Virus record (IMG/VR): IMGVR_UViG_3300040980_000029
Coordinates: 1-20,300 of that record
DNA length: 20,300 bases
Source of the DNA: a virus
Strand: one strand, 5' to 3'
How positions within the stretch are numbered: position 1 is the stretch's first letter; the number at the start of each line of letters is the position of its first letter. Both the position numbers and the translations under genes were made by a program. Shown in pieces: positions 1-5,482 of the stretch. The notes under the pieces were generated by a model. It was not told the origin of the DNA and made no database searches. It saw only the letters and a program-made list of their open reading frames with translations.

Positions 1-24
1 CCGAACTTACCTGAAAGGCACCTC

Positions 25-255
25 GTGAACCTCACCACAGTCATCCTCTGGATCCTCGGCGGTTATGCCCTCCTCTCCGCGATCGCGGCGATCCTCGCGT
101 TCTACGTCGGGTCCTTGATTCGCCGCACCCGTGACCTCGAAGTCAACTCCCACTCCCACCATGTGGCGAGGTCGGAGACGTTCGTCCCGCCGATGCCGGC
201 GTCCCGTCACGTCGCCTCCCAGTCGGTCATCACGATCTCGAAGGCTGTGCGATGA
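25..255 (+). CDS. Small single-pass membrane protein, unknown function
   Basis: A 76-residue protein starting at a GTG preceded by a GAAAGG ribosome binding site at 13-18. Residues 4-32 form one long hydrophobic stretch rich in Leu, Ile and Ala, followed by an Arg-rich junction (IRRTR), which predicts a short outside N-terminus, one membrane helix and a polar cytoplasmic tail of about 40 residues. The tail has no recognisable domain. The stop overlaps the next start (ATGA at 252-255), so translation is probably coupled. It is the first of several membrane or exported proteins in the first 3.2 kb. Function is unknown; I can only say that it is membrane-associated. Confidence 0.7.
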   Translation: MNLTTVILWILGGYALLSAIAAILAFYVGSLIRRTRDLEVNSHSHHVARSETFVPPMPASRHVASQSVITISKAVR

Positions 256-353
256 GCGACCTGTTGGTCGGCATCGCCGCCCTCGCGCTCGGAGCCGGGG
301 CGGCCGGCATCTGTTTCCGTATCGCATACCTCAACGGCAAGCCGAGGAGGTGA
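252..353 (+). CDS. 33-residue membrane peptide
   Basis: A very short gene whose ATG overlaps the upstream stop in an ATGA and which ends 8 bp before the antirepressor start. The peptide has one Gly/Ala/Leu-rich hydrophobic helix (about residues 4-22) and a basic C-terminus ending KPRR, so it should insert as a single-pass peptide with its tail inside. The end of its coding sequence (AGGAGG, 345-350) doubles as the ribosome binding site of the next gene. Its coupling to both neighbours supports it being real despite its size. No function can be assigned. Confidence 0.55.
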   Translation: MSDLLVGIAALALGAGAAGICFRIAYLNGKPRR

Positions 354-361
354 CTGCCACC

Positions 362-1069
362 ATGACCCGCCCGGTTGTCCTCGTGCCCCGTTGGTTGGGT
401 CATGGTGACATCCGTGTGGTGATGGATCTAGGTGCCGGTCCGCTGCTCCTCGCCGGCGACGTGTGCACGGTCCTCGAGATCGACGTCGACAGAGTGTGGA
501 ACGAACGCGCGTACGACTACGACTGGCTGTGGCCGGCACCGGTAGTCCCTGTCGGCGGGATGAACCTCCTGGTCAACGACCCGCCGGCGGAGTTCTTCAC
601 CGTCGAGGCGACCCGCCACGTAGCTGAGAACAACCCGTCCTACCTCACCGCCGACTTCATCGCTTGGCTGGATGAGTTCCTGGGCGAACTAGACGCGGTC
701 GGTGTGGAGGAAGTCGTCGACGCCGCGTCGCCGACTCCGGAGGCGGCGCTCGGCCGCACCTACTCGGTGCGTCTCGCGGCGAAGGTCCTGTCCCGGGATC
801 GGGCGATCGACCTCGGGCAGGAGTCCCTTTTCGCGGTGATGCAGAACTTCGGCTGGACGCAGCGGATCAATAACACGTGGCAGCCGGACCCGATCTACAT
901 CAAGCGGGGCTTCATGGTCCTCCAGGGCCGCCGCGTCCCCGGGCGGAAGGAACTGTACCCGCAGATCCGTCTCACTGTCGACGGGATCCTCGAGCTGCAC
1001 AAGAAGCTCCACGGGATCAACACCCTGCACCTTGACGAACCCGACCACCTGACCCTCGTGGAGATCTGA
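362..1069 (+). CDS. Phage antirepressor with KilAC (ANT) domain, divergent Bro-N-like N-terminus
   Basis: A 235-residue protein; the ATG at 362 is chosen because AGGAGG sits at 345-350, although the frame is open further upstream. Residues about 132-217 match the pattern of the KilAC/ANT domain (PF03374): a YSVRLAAKVL helix, a LGQESLFAVMQNFGW segment, an IKRGFMVLQG turn and YPQIRLTVDGILELHKKL at the end. The N-terminal part (DIRVV, then LLLAGDVCTVLEI at about 28-40) faintly recalls a Bro-N domain but is much degraded. In temperate phages such proteins counteract or titrate the lysogeny repressor. No repressor gene is visible in the window. The ANT assignment is firm; the Bro-N reading is inference. 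Confidence 0.85.
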   Translation: MTRPVVLVPRWLGHGDIRVVMDLGAGPLLLAGDVCTVLEIDVDRVWNERAYDYDWLWPAPVVPVGGMNLLVNDPPAEFFTVEATRHVAENNPSYLTADFIAWLDEFLGELDAVGVEEVVDAASPTPEAALGRTYSVRLAAKVLSRDRAIDLGQESLFAVMQNFGWTQRINNTWQPDPIYIKRGFMVLQGRRVPGRKELYPQIRLTVDGILELHKKLHGINTLHLDEPDHLTLVEI

Positions 1070-1248
1070 TGCCCGACCAGTACACCGTCATCTACGCCGA
1101 CCACACGACCGGCCGGCACTTCAGCCTTCGCCGCACCCCGGTAGGGACGTTCATCACCGGGGACGTGACCGGCGCGCACGCGGCCGACATCCTCGGGAAC
1201 ATCGTCCGCGACCAGGCTGCAGAAGAGCTTCTGGCGGCCCGTTCGTGA
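1069..1248 (+). CDS. Hypothetical small protein (59 aa)
   Basis: The ATG overlaps the antirepressor stop (TGATG), and the gene ends inside the GTGA start of the next gene. The protein begins with a short strand-like segment (QYTVIYADHTTGRHFSLRRT), then a GTFITGDVTGAHAAD segment and a C-terminal helix with acidic residues. It is soluble and has no cysteine, metal motif or recognisable family. Overlap at both ends and consistent G/C third-position bias support it as a true gene. Function unknown. Confidence 0.65.
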   Translation: MPDQYTVIYADHTTGRHFSLRRTPVGTFITGDVTGAHAADILGNIVRDQAAEELLAARS

Positions 1249-1427
1249 GGCTCCGCCGGGCCGTCCGCACCGTGGCGGTCATAACGGTCGTCCTCACCGT
1301 CTGGGGCGCGTACAGCGCCGTTGACGCCCAAACCCCAGGGTGGCCGTTCCTCGCGGTTTCAGCGGTCGCCCTGGTCATCCTGATCACCATCGCGCTGCTC
1401 AAGCGCCGCACGTTCGGAGCCCACTGA
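1245..1427 (+). CDS. Small two-helix membrane protein
   Basis: A 60-residue protein with a GTG start that overlaps the upstream stop. Basic N-terminus (RLRRAVR), a first hydrophobic helix at about residues 8-26, a short polar turn (DAQTPGW) and a second helix at about 35-53 closed by KRR. This is a helical-hairpin topology with both ends inside. It has no known motif. Its position between soluble early genes and its tight overlaps suggest co-translation with them. Holin-like topology alone does not make it a holin, and no endolysin is nearby. Confidence 0.65.
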   Translation: MRLRRAVRTVAVITVVLTVWGAYSAVDAQTPGWPFLAVSAVALVILITIALLKRRTFGAH

Positions 1428-1750
1428 TGGAAGACAACCCGGAACGCCTCACCTACGACGAGCTCCTCCAGGAGAACCGTGCTCTCGAGCAGGACAACGC
1501 CCACCTCGAGGTCCTCCTCGAGCAGGCCCGCACCCAGACCACGGTCCCCGCCGAGGGTCGCATCGTCATCTTCACCGACGACCAGCTGCTCGCCGCGGCC
1601 ACGTTCATCAAACGCTTCTGGATCGCGGAGAACATCCCCACCGACGACGCAAACGTGGTCACCGGGATCCGGAACATTCTTCTCGAGGCCGACGGGATCA
1701 TCTACGAAGCCCGCGCCGCACGCCTGACCGAGGACGCGACCCGTGGCTAA
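1427..1750 (+). CDS. Hypothetical protein with N-terminal coiled coil
   Basis: A 107-residue protein whose ATG overlaps the preceding stop. Residues about 10-38 (ELLQENRALEQDN, then HLEVLLEQA) form an acidic leucine heptad pattern typical of a short coiled coil, so it probably dimerises. The C-terminal two thirds (about 44-107) looks like a compact alpha/beta or helical domain with FIKRFWIAENI and IRNILLEADGIIYEAR. No cysteine or catalytic motif. I do not recognise the family. The gene overlaps the next one by 8 bp. Confidence 0.7.
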   Translation: MEDNPERLTYDELLQENRALEQDNAHLEVLLEQARTQTTVPAEGRIVIFTDDQLLAAATFIKRFWIAENIPTDDANVVTGIRNILLEADGIIYEARAARLTEDATRG

Positions 1751-1928
1751 GGCCGGCCGGCGGGGGATCACCCCAGCGCAGCGCGCCGAGGCCCGCACTG
1801 AGCGGGCCATGGCCGAACAGATTCGCCGCGGCCGCCTCATCGCCTTCCGCCAGGGCATCATCGCGAAACTGCAGCAACTCGCGATCGCCCGGGATAACGC
1901 GCTCGAGGACGAACCGGGCGACGACTGA
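1743..1928 (+). CDS. Small basic helical protein, unknown
   Basis: A 61-residue protein starting at GTG inside the end of the preceding gene and ending within the ATG of the next. It is rich in Arg and Ala (ITPAQRAEARTERAMAEQIRRGR) through its first 35 residues and acidic at its very end (LEDEPGDD). This looks like a single long amphipathic helix that could bind nucleic acid or a partner protein, but nothing specific is recognisable. Translational coupling on both sides supports expression. Confidence 0.6.
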   Translation: MAKAGRRGITPAQRAEARTERAMAEQIRRGRLIAFRQGIIAKLQQLAIARDNALEDEPGDD

Positions 1929-2173
1929 TGCCCCTCGTGAAGACCATGACGACTACGGTGATCTGCGACTTCTGCGGTGCCGCCGACGTACACGTCGCCG
2001 GCACCAGGGCCCCGCTCGCCGTCGAGTACTTCTTCGACCGCCACTGGGACATCATCCCCACCGGCCCCACAGACCAGGACACGACAGTCGCCTGCCCCCG
2101 CTGCGCCCCGATCCTAGCCACCCTGACCACCTCCCTCACCCGAGGCCTCGCGACAGCTGAGGCCCACCGGTGA
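1928..2173 (+). CDS. Zinc-ribbon-like small protein
   Basis: An 81-residue protein with two Cys pairs, CDFC at residues 13-16 and CPRC at 56-59. The 39-residue spacing is the arrangement of a treble-clef or zinc-ribbon knuckle pair, so one bound zinc is likely. Between the pairs is a hydrophobic strand-rich stretch (APLAVEYFFDRHWDII). The start ATG overlaps the previous stop. Many phage early proteins have such motifs and act as DNA- or protein-binding adaptors; which applies here is unknown. Confidence 0.7.
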   Translation: MPLVKTMTTTVICDFCGAADVHVAGTRAPLAVEYFFDRHWDIIPTGPTDQDTTVACPRCAPILATLTTSLTRGLATAEAHR

Positions 2174-2316
2174 GCGCCCGCCTCGCAGGGTTCCTCCTCC
2201 TCGCAGCCGTCACCTTCGTCTTCATCTGCGCCCTCCTCGCGCTCGCCGCCACAGCCGCATCCAACACCCCACCAGCAACACCGCAAGTCACCAACCAGAG
2301 GAGTACTTCCCTATGA
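2170..2316 (+). CDS. 48-residue exported or membrane peptide
   Basis: A GTG start overlaps the upstream stop (GTGA) and the stop overlaps the next ATG. After a short basic N-terminus (SARLAG) the protein has one hydrophobic helix at about residues 7-30 and then a Pro/Thr/Gln-rich tail (NTPPATPQVTNQ). It may be a single-pass membrane peptide or have a cleaved signal sequence. Its C-terminal codons include the AGAGGAG ribosome binding site for the following gene. The overlaps are the main support. Confidence 0.55.
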   Translation: MSARLAGFLLLAAVTFVFICALLALAATAASNTPPATPQVTNQRSTSL

Positions 2317-2603
2317 AATACGTTCTAGCCGCTATCGCTGTCGTCGCCATTCTGGTCGGCGGGTGGTTCGGCTTCTGGGCTCTCGCCCGGGCGAATCAGC
2401 AGCAGCAGTACCAAGTGAACACCGATGGGCAGCAGTACCAGGCCTCGCTCATCTCGCAGGAGCGTGACCGGGTAGCCGGGTACGACGCCGCTGCGGATGG
2501 ACCCCAGAAGGAGCAGATCAAGTCCACGTTCTGCGCCATCTACCTCACCCTCAAGCCAGCCCCCGAAGACCTCGCAGCGGCGTACTCGCGCATCTGCTTC
2601 TAA
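2313..2603 (+). CDS. Membrane-anchored extracytoplasmic protein with two C-terminal cysteines
   Basis: A 96-residue protein with a strong ribosome binding site (AGAGGAG, about 2297-2303). Residues 3-25 form a transmembrane or uncleaved signal helix. They are followed by a Gln-rich linker and a domain of about 60 residues containing C74 and C95, which could form a disulfide outside the membrane. From memory, similar short proteins with a DRVAGYDAA segment and two late cysteines recur in actinobacterial phages next to a lipoprotein, as here. Function is not established. Its position beside the lipoprotein suggests the two act together at the cell surface. Confidence 0.75.
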   Translation: MKYVLAAIAVVAILVGGWFGFWALARANQQQQYQVNTDGQQYQASLISQERDRVAGYDAAADGPQKEQIKSTFCAIYLTLKPAPEDLAAAYSRICF

Positions 2604-2618
2604 CCCAAAAGGAATCCC

Positions 2619-3185
2619 ATGAAGACCTCTCTCAAGCTCGGCATCGTCGCCCTCGCGGCCGTGGTCGCCCTGACGCTGGCAGGCTGTACAACAGACTCGG
2701 CGACCAACAAGGACCAGAAGGCCACCGACTCCCAGTTGAGCCGCTATCAGGCCAACCAGCCGATCCCGTCGTCTGACTTCTCGCAGTACCGGCAGACCGT
2801 GATCGACGTGGAACTCGCGCAGATCCACGGGGTCGCCACCACGTCGTTCTTTTTCAATCAGGGAACTCCGAACCCGGTCAAGATGTGCCCCTCCATCGGC
2901 TTCGCCGTCCCAACGACATCTCAGCTCACCAACCCCGACCAGATCGCCTACAACGGCGCTGGCAGTGGCAGCGGGTACGGAGTGATCGCCCAGCAGGAGC
3001 CGACCGGCGTCTACACCGGGTCCTCGTCGGGCACCTATGTCGTGTGCGTCGCTGCCGATGGCACCAAGTACATCTCGTACTGGGAGGGCGACGTGGAGAC
3101 CGAGGGCGGAGCGGCGCACTGGGACCGGACGCAGGGCCTCATCTCGCTCGACGGCGCACCGACCGTCGTCGCCACCAGCAAGTAA
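2619..3185 (+). CDS. Phage-encoded lipoprotein, unknown function
   Basis: A 188-residue protein with an AAAAGGAA ribosome binding site. The N-terminus is a classical lipoprotein signal: basic start (MKTSLK), hydrophobic core and an LAGC lipobox with the modified cysteine at residue 23, so it should be exported and lipid-anchored on the outer face of the membrane. After a short Lys/Asp-rich linker comes a domain of about 150 residues with aromatic and Gly/Ser-rich segments (TTSFFFNQG, TYVVCVAADG, YISYWEGDVETEGGAAHWD). Lipoproteins in phage early regions are sometimes superinfection-exclusion proteins, but this has no sequence marker of a known one. Its stop is 38 bp upstream of the next gene. 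Confidence 0.85.
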   Translation: MKTSLKLGIVALAAVVALTLAGCTTDSATNKDQKATDSQLSRYQANQPIPSSDFSQYRQTVIDVELAQIHGVATTSFFFNQGTPNPVKMCPSIGFAVPTTSQLTNPDQIAYNGAGSGSGYGVIAQQEPTGVYTGSSSGTYVVCVAADGTKYISYWEGDVETEGGAAHWDRTQGLISLDGAPTVVATSK

Positions 3186-3223
3186 CCACCAACACCCAAC
3201 TGCCCACGGAGTAGGAACCCGAC

Positions 3224-4516
3224 ATGCCCGCCGTAAAACAAAACCCGACCGACCCGACCTTCATCCACGGCATGGACGAAGGCAAACCCCGCGGCTACTG
3301 GAAGTTCTGCAGGTGCGACTCCTGCAGACAAGCCGTCAACGTCTACCAGGACGAGCGGAAGAAGGCCTCGCGGAAGGGCGGCCACATCCCCGTGCCCCGC
3401 GGCCCGCGGAAGCCGAAAGAGGACATTTCCGCCACAGAAAGAGACATTCCCGCCCCCGCCGACGACATTTCGGACACAAACGGGCCCGAATCGGACACAT
3501 TCAAGAGCGCCTCCATCACCGAAAAGCTCGTCAGTGAGTTCCCGATCGACCCCGACTGGGCGGCGAAGCTCGCCGAACTGCGCGTCAAGGACCGGGAAAC
3601 CCTTGACAACCAGCAGACCCTCAGCGAGACCTTGGCCGATGCCGATGCCGATGCCGAGACGCACGGCCCGCACCCCCGGCCCACTAACCCGACCATGGAA
3701 GGACGCACCGCCGCTACCGGGGCCTCCAGACGCATGCAGGGCCTCGCCTGGATGGGATACACCCCCGTCGAACTCGCCCACTACACCCAGATCAGCGTCG
3801 ACAACATCTGGTGGCTCCTCTTCCACCCCCCGATGACCGTCAAAGACGTCACCCACAAGATCATCCGCGACAAGTTCCTGATGCTCCGCGACCAACCCAA
3901 GACCACCCACGCCGGCGCCCCCGGCTGGGGGCCCGACAACGTCCGCACCCGCGAACTCGCCGAACAACACGGATGGGCCGGCCCCTACGCCTGGGACGAC
4001 GTCGCCCCCGACGCCCACAAGATCCCCGTCAACAGCGCCGGCGTCCGCGCCCTCAACAGCGCCGGCGTGCGCCCCGAAACCTCCAAACAACTCAACGAGA
4101 AAATAACCTCCCTCGAAGACGAACTCGAAGCCGCCGACACGCAGATCCTCGCCCTCACCGAACTCCGGAACGAAGCGCTCGCCGAGGTTCACCGTCGTGA
4201 CATCGACCTGCAACGCCGCGATGACGAGCTGCACCGTCGTGACGAGGACATCGAACGGCATACCCAGGAGATCCGCCAGCTCACCGTCGACCTCAACGAC
4301 GCTGTCGACCTCAACGACGCTGTCGACCTCAACGACGCTGTCGACCTCAACAACACCCTCAACCGCATCCCCGACCCCAGAGAACAGCCCACCGCGCTCG
4401 CCGAGAGGCCGACTGTGGTGTCGCAGCTGGACCAGCTGCTCGCCCGCGTGCGGAACTTCCAGGACCAAGCCCCTAGCGTCTCCGTGACGCTCTCGATCAG
4501 TGTCGGGAGCATCTGA
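3224..4516 (+). CDS. Multidomain DNA-binding-type protein: zinc motif, HTH-like core, coiled coil
   Basis: A 430-residue protein. Residues 15-34 carry HG followed by CRCDSC (H15, C29, C31, C34), a probable zinc site. Residues about 165-262 match the core of the product of the gene at 4745-5482 (TGASRRMQGLAWMGY against TGTRRRLEALVAIGW; both end in AWDD[VI]), so the two are paralogues. Between lies a low-complexity linker; the C-terminus (about 287-385) is a coiled coil with heptad-spaced HRRD units and three VDLNDA repeats. Several repeat tracts suggest the linkers change length easily. The start follows GGAGTAGG. A regulatory DNA-binding role is inference from the HTH-like core. Confidence 0.75.
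   Translation: MPAVKQNPTDPTFIHGMDEGKPRGYWKFCRCDSCRQAVNVYQDERKKASRKGGHIPVPRGPRKPKEDISATERDIPAPADDISDTNGPESDTFKSASITEKLVSEFPIDPDWAAKLAELRVKDRETLDNQQTLSETLADADADAETHGPHPRPTNPTMEGRTAATGASRRMQGLAWMGYTPVELAHYTQISVDNIWWLLFHPPMTVKDVTHKIIRDKFLMLRDQPKTTHAGAPGWGPDNVRTRELAEQHGWAGPYAWDDVAPDAHKIPVNSAGVRALNSAGVRPETSKQLNEKITSLEDELEAADTQILALTELRNEALAEVHRRDIDLQRRDDELHRRDEDIERHTQEIRQLTVDLNDAVDLNDAVDLNDAVDLNNTLNRIPDPREQPTALAERPTVVSQLDQLLARVRNFQDQAPSVSVTLSISVGSI
3422..3471 (+). repeat. Three GACATTYC elements phased at 21 bp
   Basis: GACATTTC, GACATTCC and GACATTTC begin at 3422, 3443 and 3464, exactly 21 bp apart (two helical turns), with a looser GACACATTC at 3494. They fall in the linker of the surrounding gene and encode Asp-Ile each time. 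The Ile codon is ATT three times in a gene that otherwise nearly always uses ATC, which hints at selection on the DNA. They could be operator half-sites, or simply a short tandem duplication. Confidence 0.45.
3635..3658 (+). repeat. Hexanucleotide repeat GCCGAT x3 plus a variant
   Basis: Three perfect GCCGAT units followed by GCCGAG encode an Ala-Asp run in the linker of the surrounding gene. The unit size of six keeps the frame when copies are gained or lost. Confidence 0.8.
4031..4078 (+). repeat. Tandem 24-bp duplication (NSAGVR x2)
   Basis: Two adjacent 24-bp units, nearly identical over their first 20 bp, encode NSAGVRAL and NSAGVRPE just after the HTH-like core of the surrounding gene. 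This is a recent-looking in-frame duplication. Confidence 0.8.
4286..4357 (+). repeat. 18-bp tandem repeat, three perfect units and one partial
   Basis: The unit GTCGACCTCAACGACGCT repeats perfectly at 4286, 4304 and 4322, with a decayed fourth copy at 4340. It encodes VDLNDA in the coiled-coil tail of the surrounding gene. Sequence identity includes third positions, so the expansion is recent, probably by slippage or unequal recombination. Confidence 0.9.
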
Positions 4517-4520
4517 GCCG

Positions 4521-4748
4521 ATGACCCGTTACGAGAAGTCTGAGCCGCCGGCATGGCCGGCGCGCCCGGCACCGCCCGGAACTCGCTGGCTTGTCGCCAA
4601 GATGATCGATTCCACCGGATGGTATACGGGACCGATCGGCGTCGGCCTATTCGCCGAGGTCGCCACCCGTCGCCGGTGGAAGTTCTTCCCCTCCTGGATG
4701 GAGGCGCTCGAGTACGCGTTCGCCCGAGCCTCCGAGGACAACCGATGA
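4521..4748 (+). CDS. Hypothetical protein (75 aa)
   Basis: I choose the ATG at 4521, 4 bp after the previous stop, with GGGAG at 4505-4509; a GTG at 4500 in the same frame would overlap the upstream gene by 17 bp. The N-terminus is Pro/Ala-rich (EPPAWPARPAPPGT), followed by a compact aromatic-rich domain (GWYTGPIGVGLFAEVATRRRWKFFPSW, then MEALEYAFARA). It is soluble, with no cysteine or catalytic motif, and of unknown family. The end overlaps the next start (ATGA). Confidence 0.6.
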   Translation: MTRYEKSEPPAWPARPAPPGTRWLVAKMIDSTGWYTGPIGVGLFAEVATRRRWKFFPSWMEALEYAFARASEDNR

Positions 4749-5482
4749 GCGACGCCGAGAACAGGTGCCCGGCTGAGCATGCTCATGGTGCGAACCTGAC
4801 CTGCTACGTGATGCACAAGTGCCGGTGCCCTGAGTGTCGTGCACACTCGGCTGCGGAGACGCGGCGCCGGTACCGGTTGAAGGCCTACGGTCGGTGGCCG
4901 GAGAAGTATGTGCCCGTAACCGGCACCAGGCGGCGCCTGGAAGCGCTGGTCGCGATCGGATGGTCCTTCGAGAAGCTCGCGGCTGAACTCGGTCTCGCTG
5001 GCTCGTGCAGCCTCCGGAAGGCCCTCGCCCGCGATCGCACGCAGGTGCTGGTCGGAACCCACCAGGCTGTTGCGGCCCTCTATGACAGGTTGTGGGACAA
5101 AACCCCGGAGTCTGCCACCTGGCGGGCCCTGGCCGCCTACAACCGCACCCGGGCCTATGCCATCGCCCACCGGTTCCTTCCGCCTCTCGCCTGGGACGAC
5201 ATCGACACCGACGTCGAGGCGCCGGCCGTCGTCCGGGATCCGACGTTCATCGATGAAACAGCGCTCGAGCTGGCCATGACCGGCGCCCAGGTGCACCTGA
5301 CGACCCTCGAGCGGGTCGAGGCCGTCCGCCGGCTCAACGGCCGCTGCCTGTCCGACACGGAGATCGCTGGCCTGCTCCACATCAACGACCGGTCCGTGCT
5401 GCGGATTCGCGGCGCCCACCAGATTCCAGCGGCGATGTTGCAGGATCGGGAACTGATCCACGGTCGGCGGGTGGCCGCGTGA
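4745..5482 (+). CDS. Zinc-motif plus helix-turn-helix DNA-binding-type protein
   Basis: A 245-residue protein; the start overlaps the upstream stop. An N-terminal cluster (C8, H14, C20, C26, C28, C31, with CRCPEC) looks zinc-binding. Residues about 60-152 (TGTRRRLEALVAIGWSFEKLAAELG, ending LAWDD) contain an HTH-like segment and are paralogous to the middle of the protein encoded at 3224-4516. A second HTH candidate lies near 202-222 (LSDTEIAGLLHINDRSVLRIR). This architecture suggests a sequence-specific DNA-binding regulator. The gene directly precedes and overlaps the initiator-like gene (GTGA), so it may regulate or assist replication. Specific targets are unknown. Confidence 0.75.
   Translation: MSDAENRCPAEHAHGANLTCYVMHKCRCPECRAHSAAETRRRYRLKAYGRWPEKYVPVTGTRRRLEALVAIGWSFEKLAAELGLAGSCSLRKALARDRTQVLVGTHQAVAALYDRLWDKTPESATWRALAAYNRTRAYAIAHRFLPPLAWDDIDTDVEAPAVVRDPTFIDETALELAMTGAQVHLTTLERVEAVRRLNGRCLSDTEIAGLLHINDRSVLRIRGAHQIPAAMLQDRELIHGRRVAA

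Noticed and set aside
131-361. Upstream extension of the antirepressor
   Set aside because: It runs through two other coupled genes and gives an Arg/Ser/Pro-rich shadow sequence; AGGAGG marks the start at 362.
1245-1427. Holin
   Set aside because: Two membrane helices alone are not specific and no endolysin or lysis gene is nearby.
3035-4468. Minus-strand open frame of 477 codons
   Set aside because: It is the reverse of the large regulator gene; its composition (Val/Gly/Asp) and repeats mirror the sense strand and it has no start signal.
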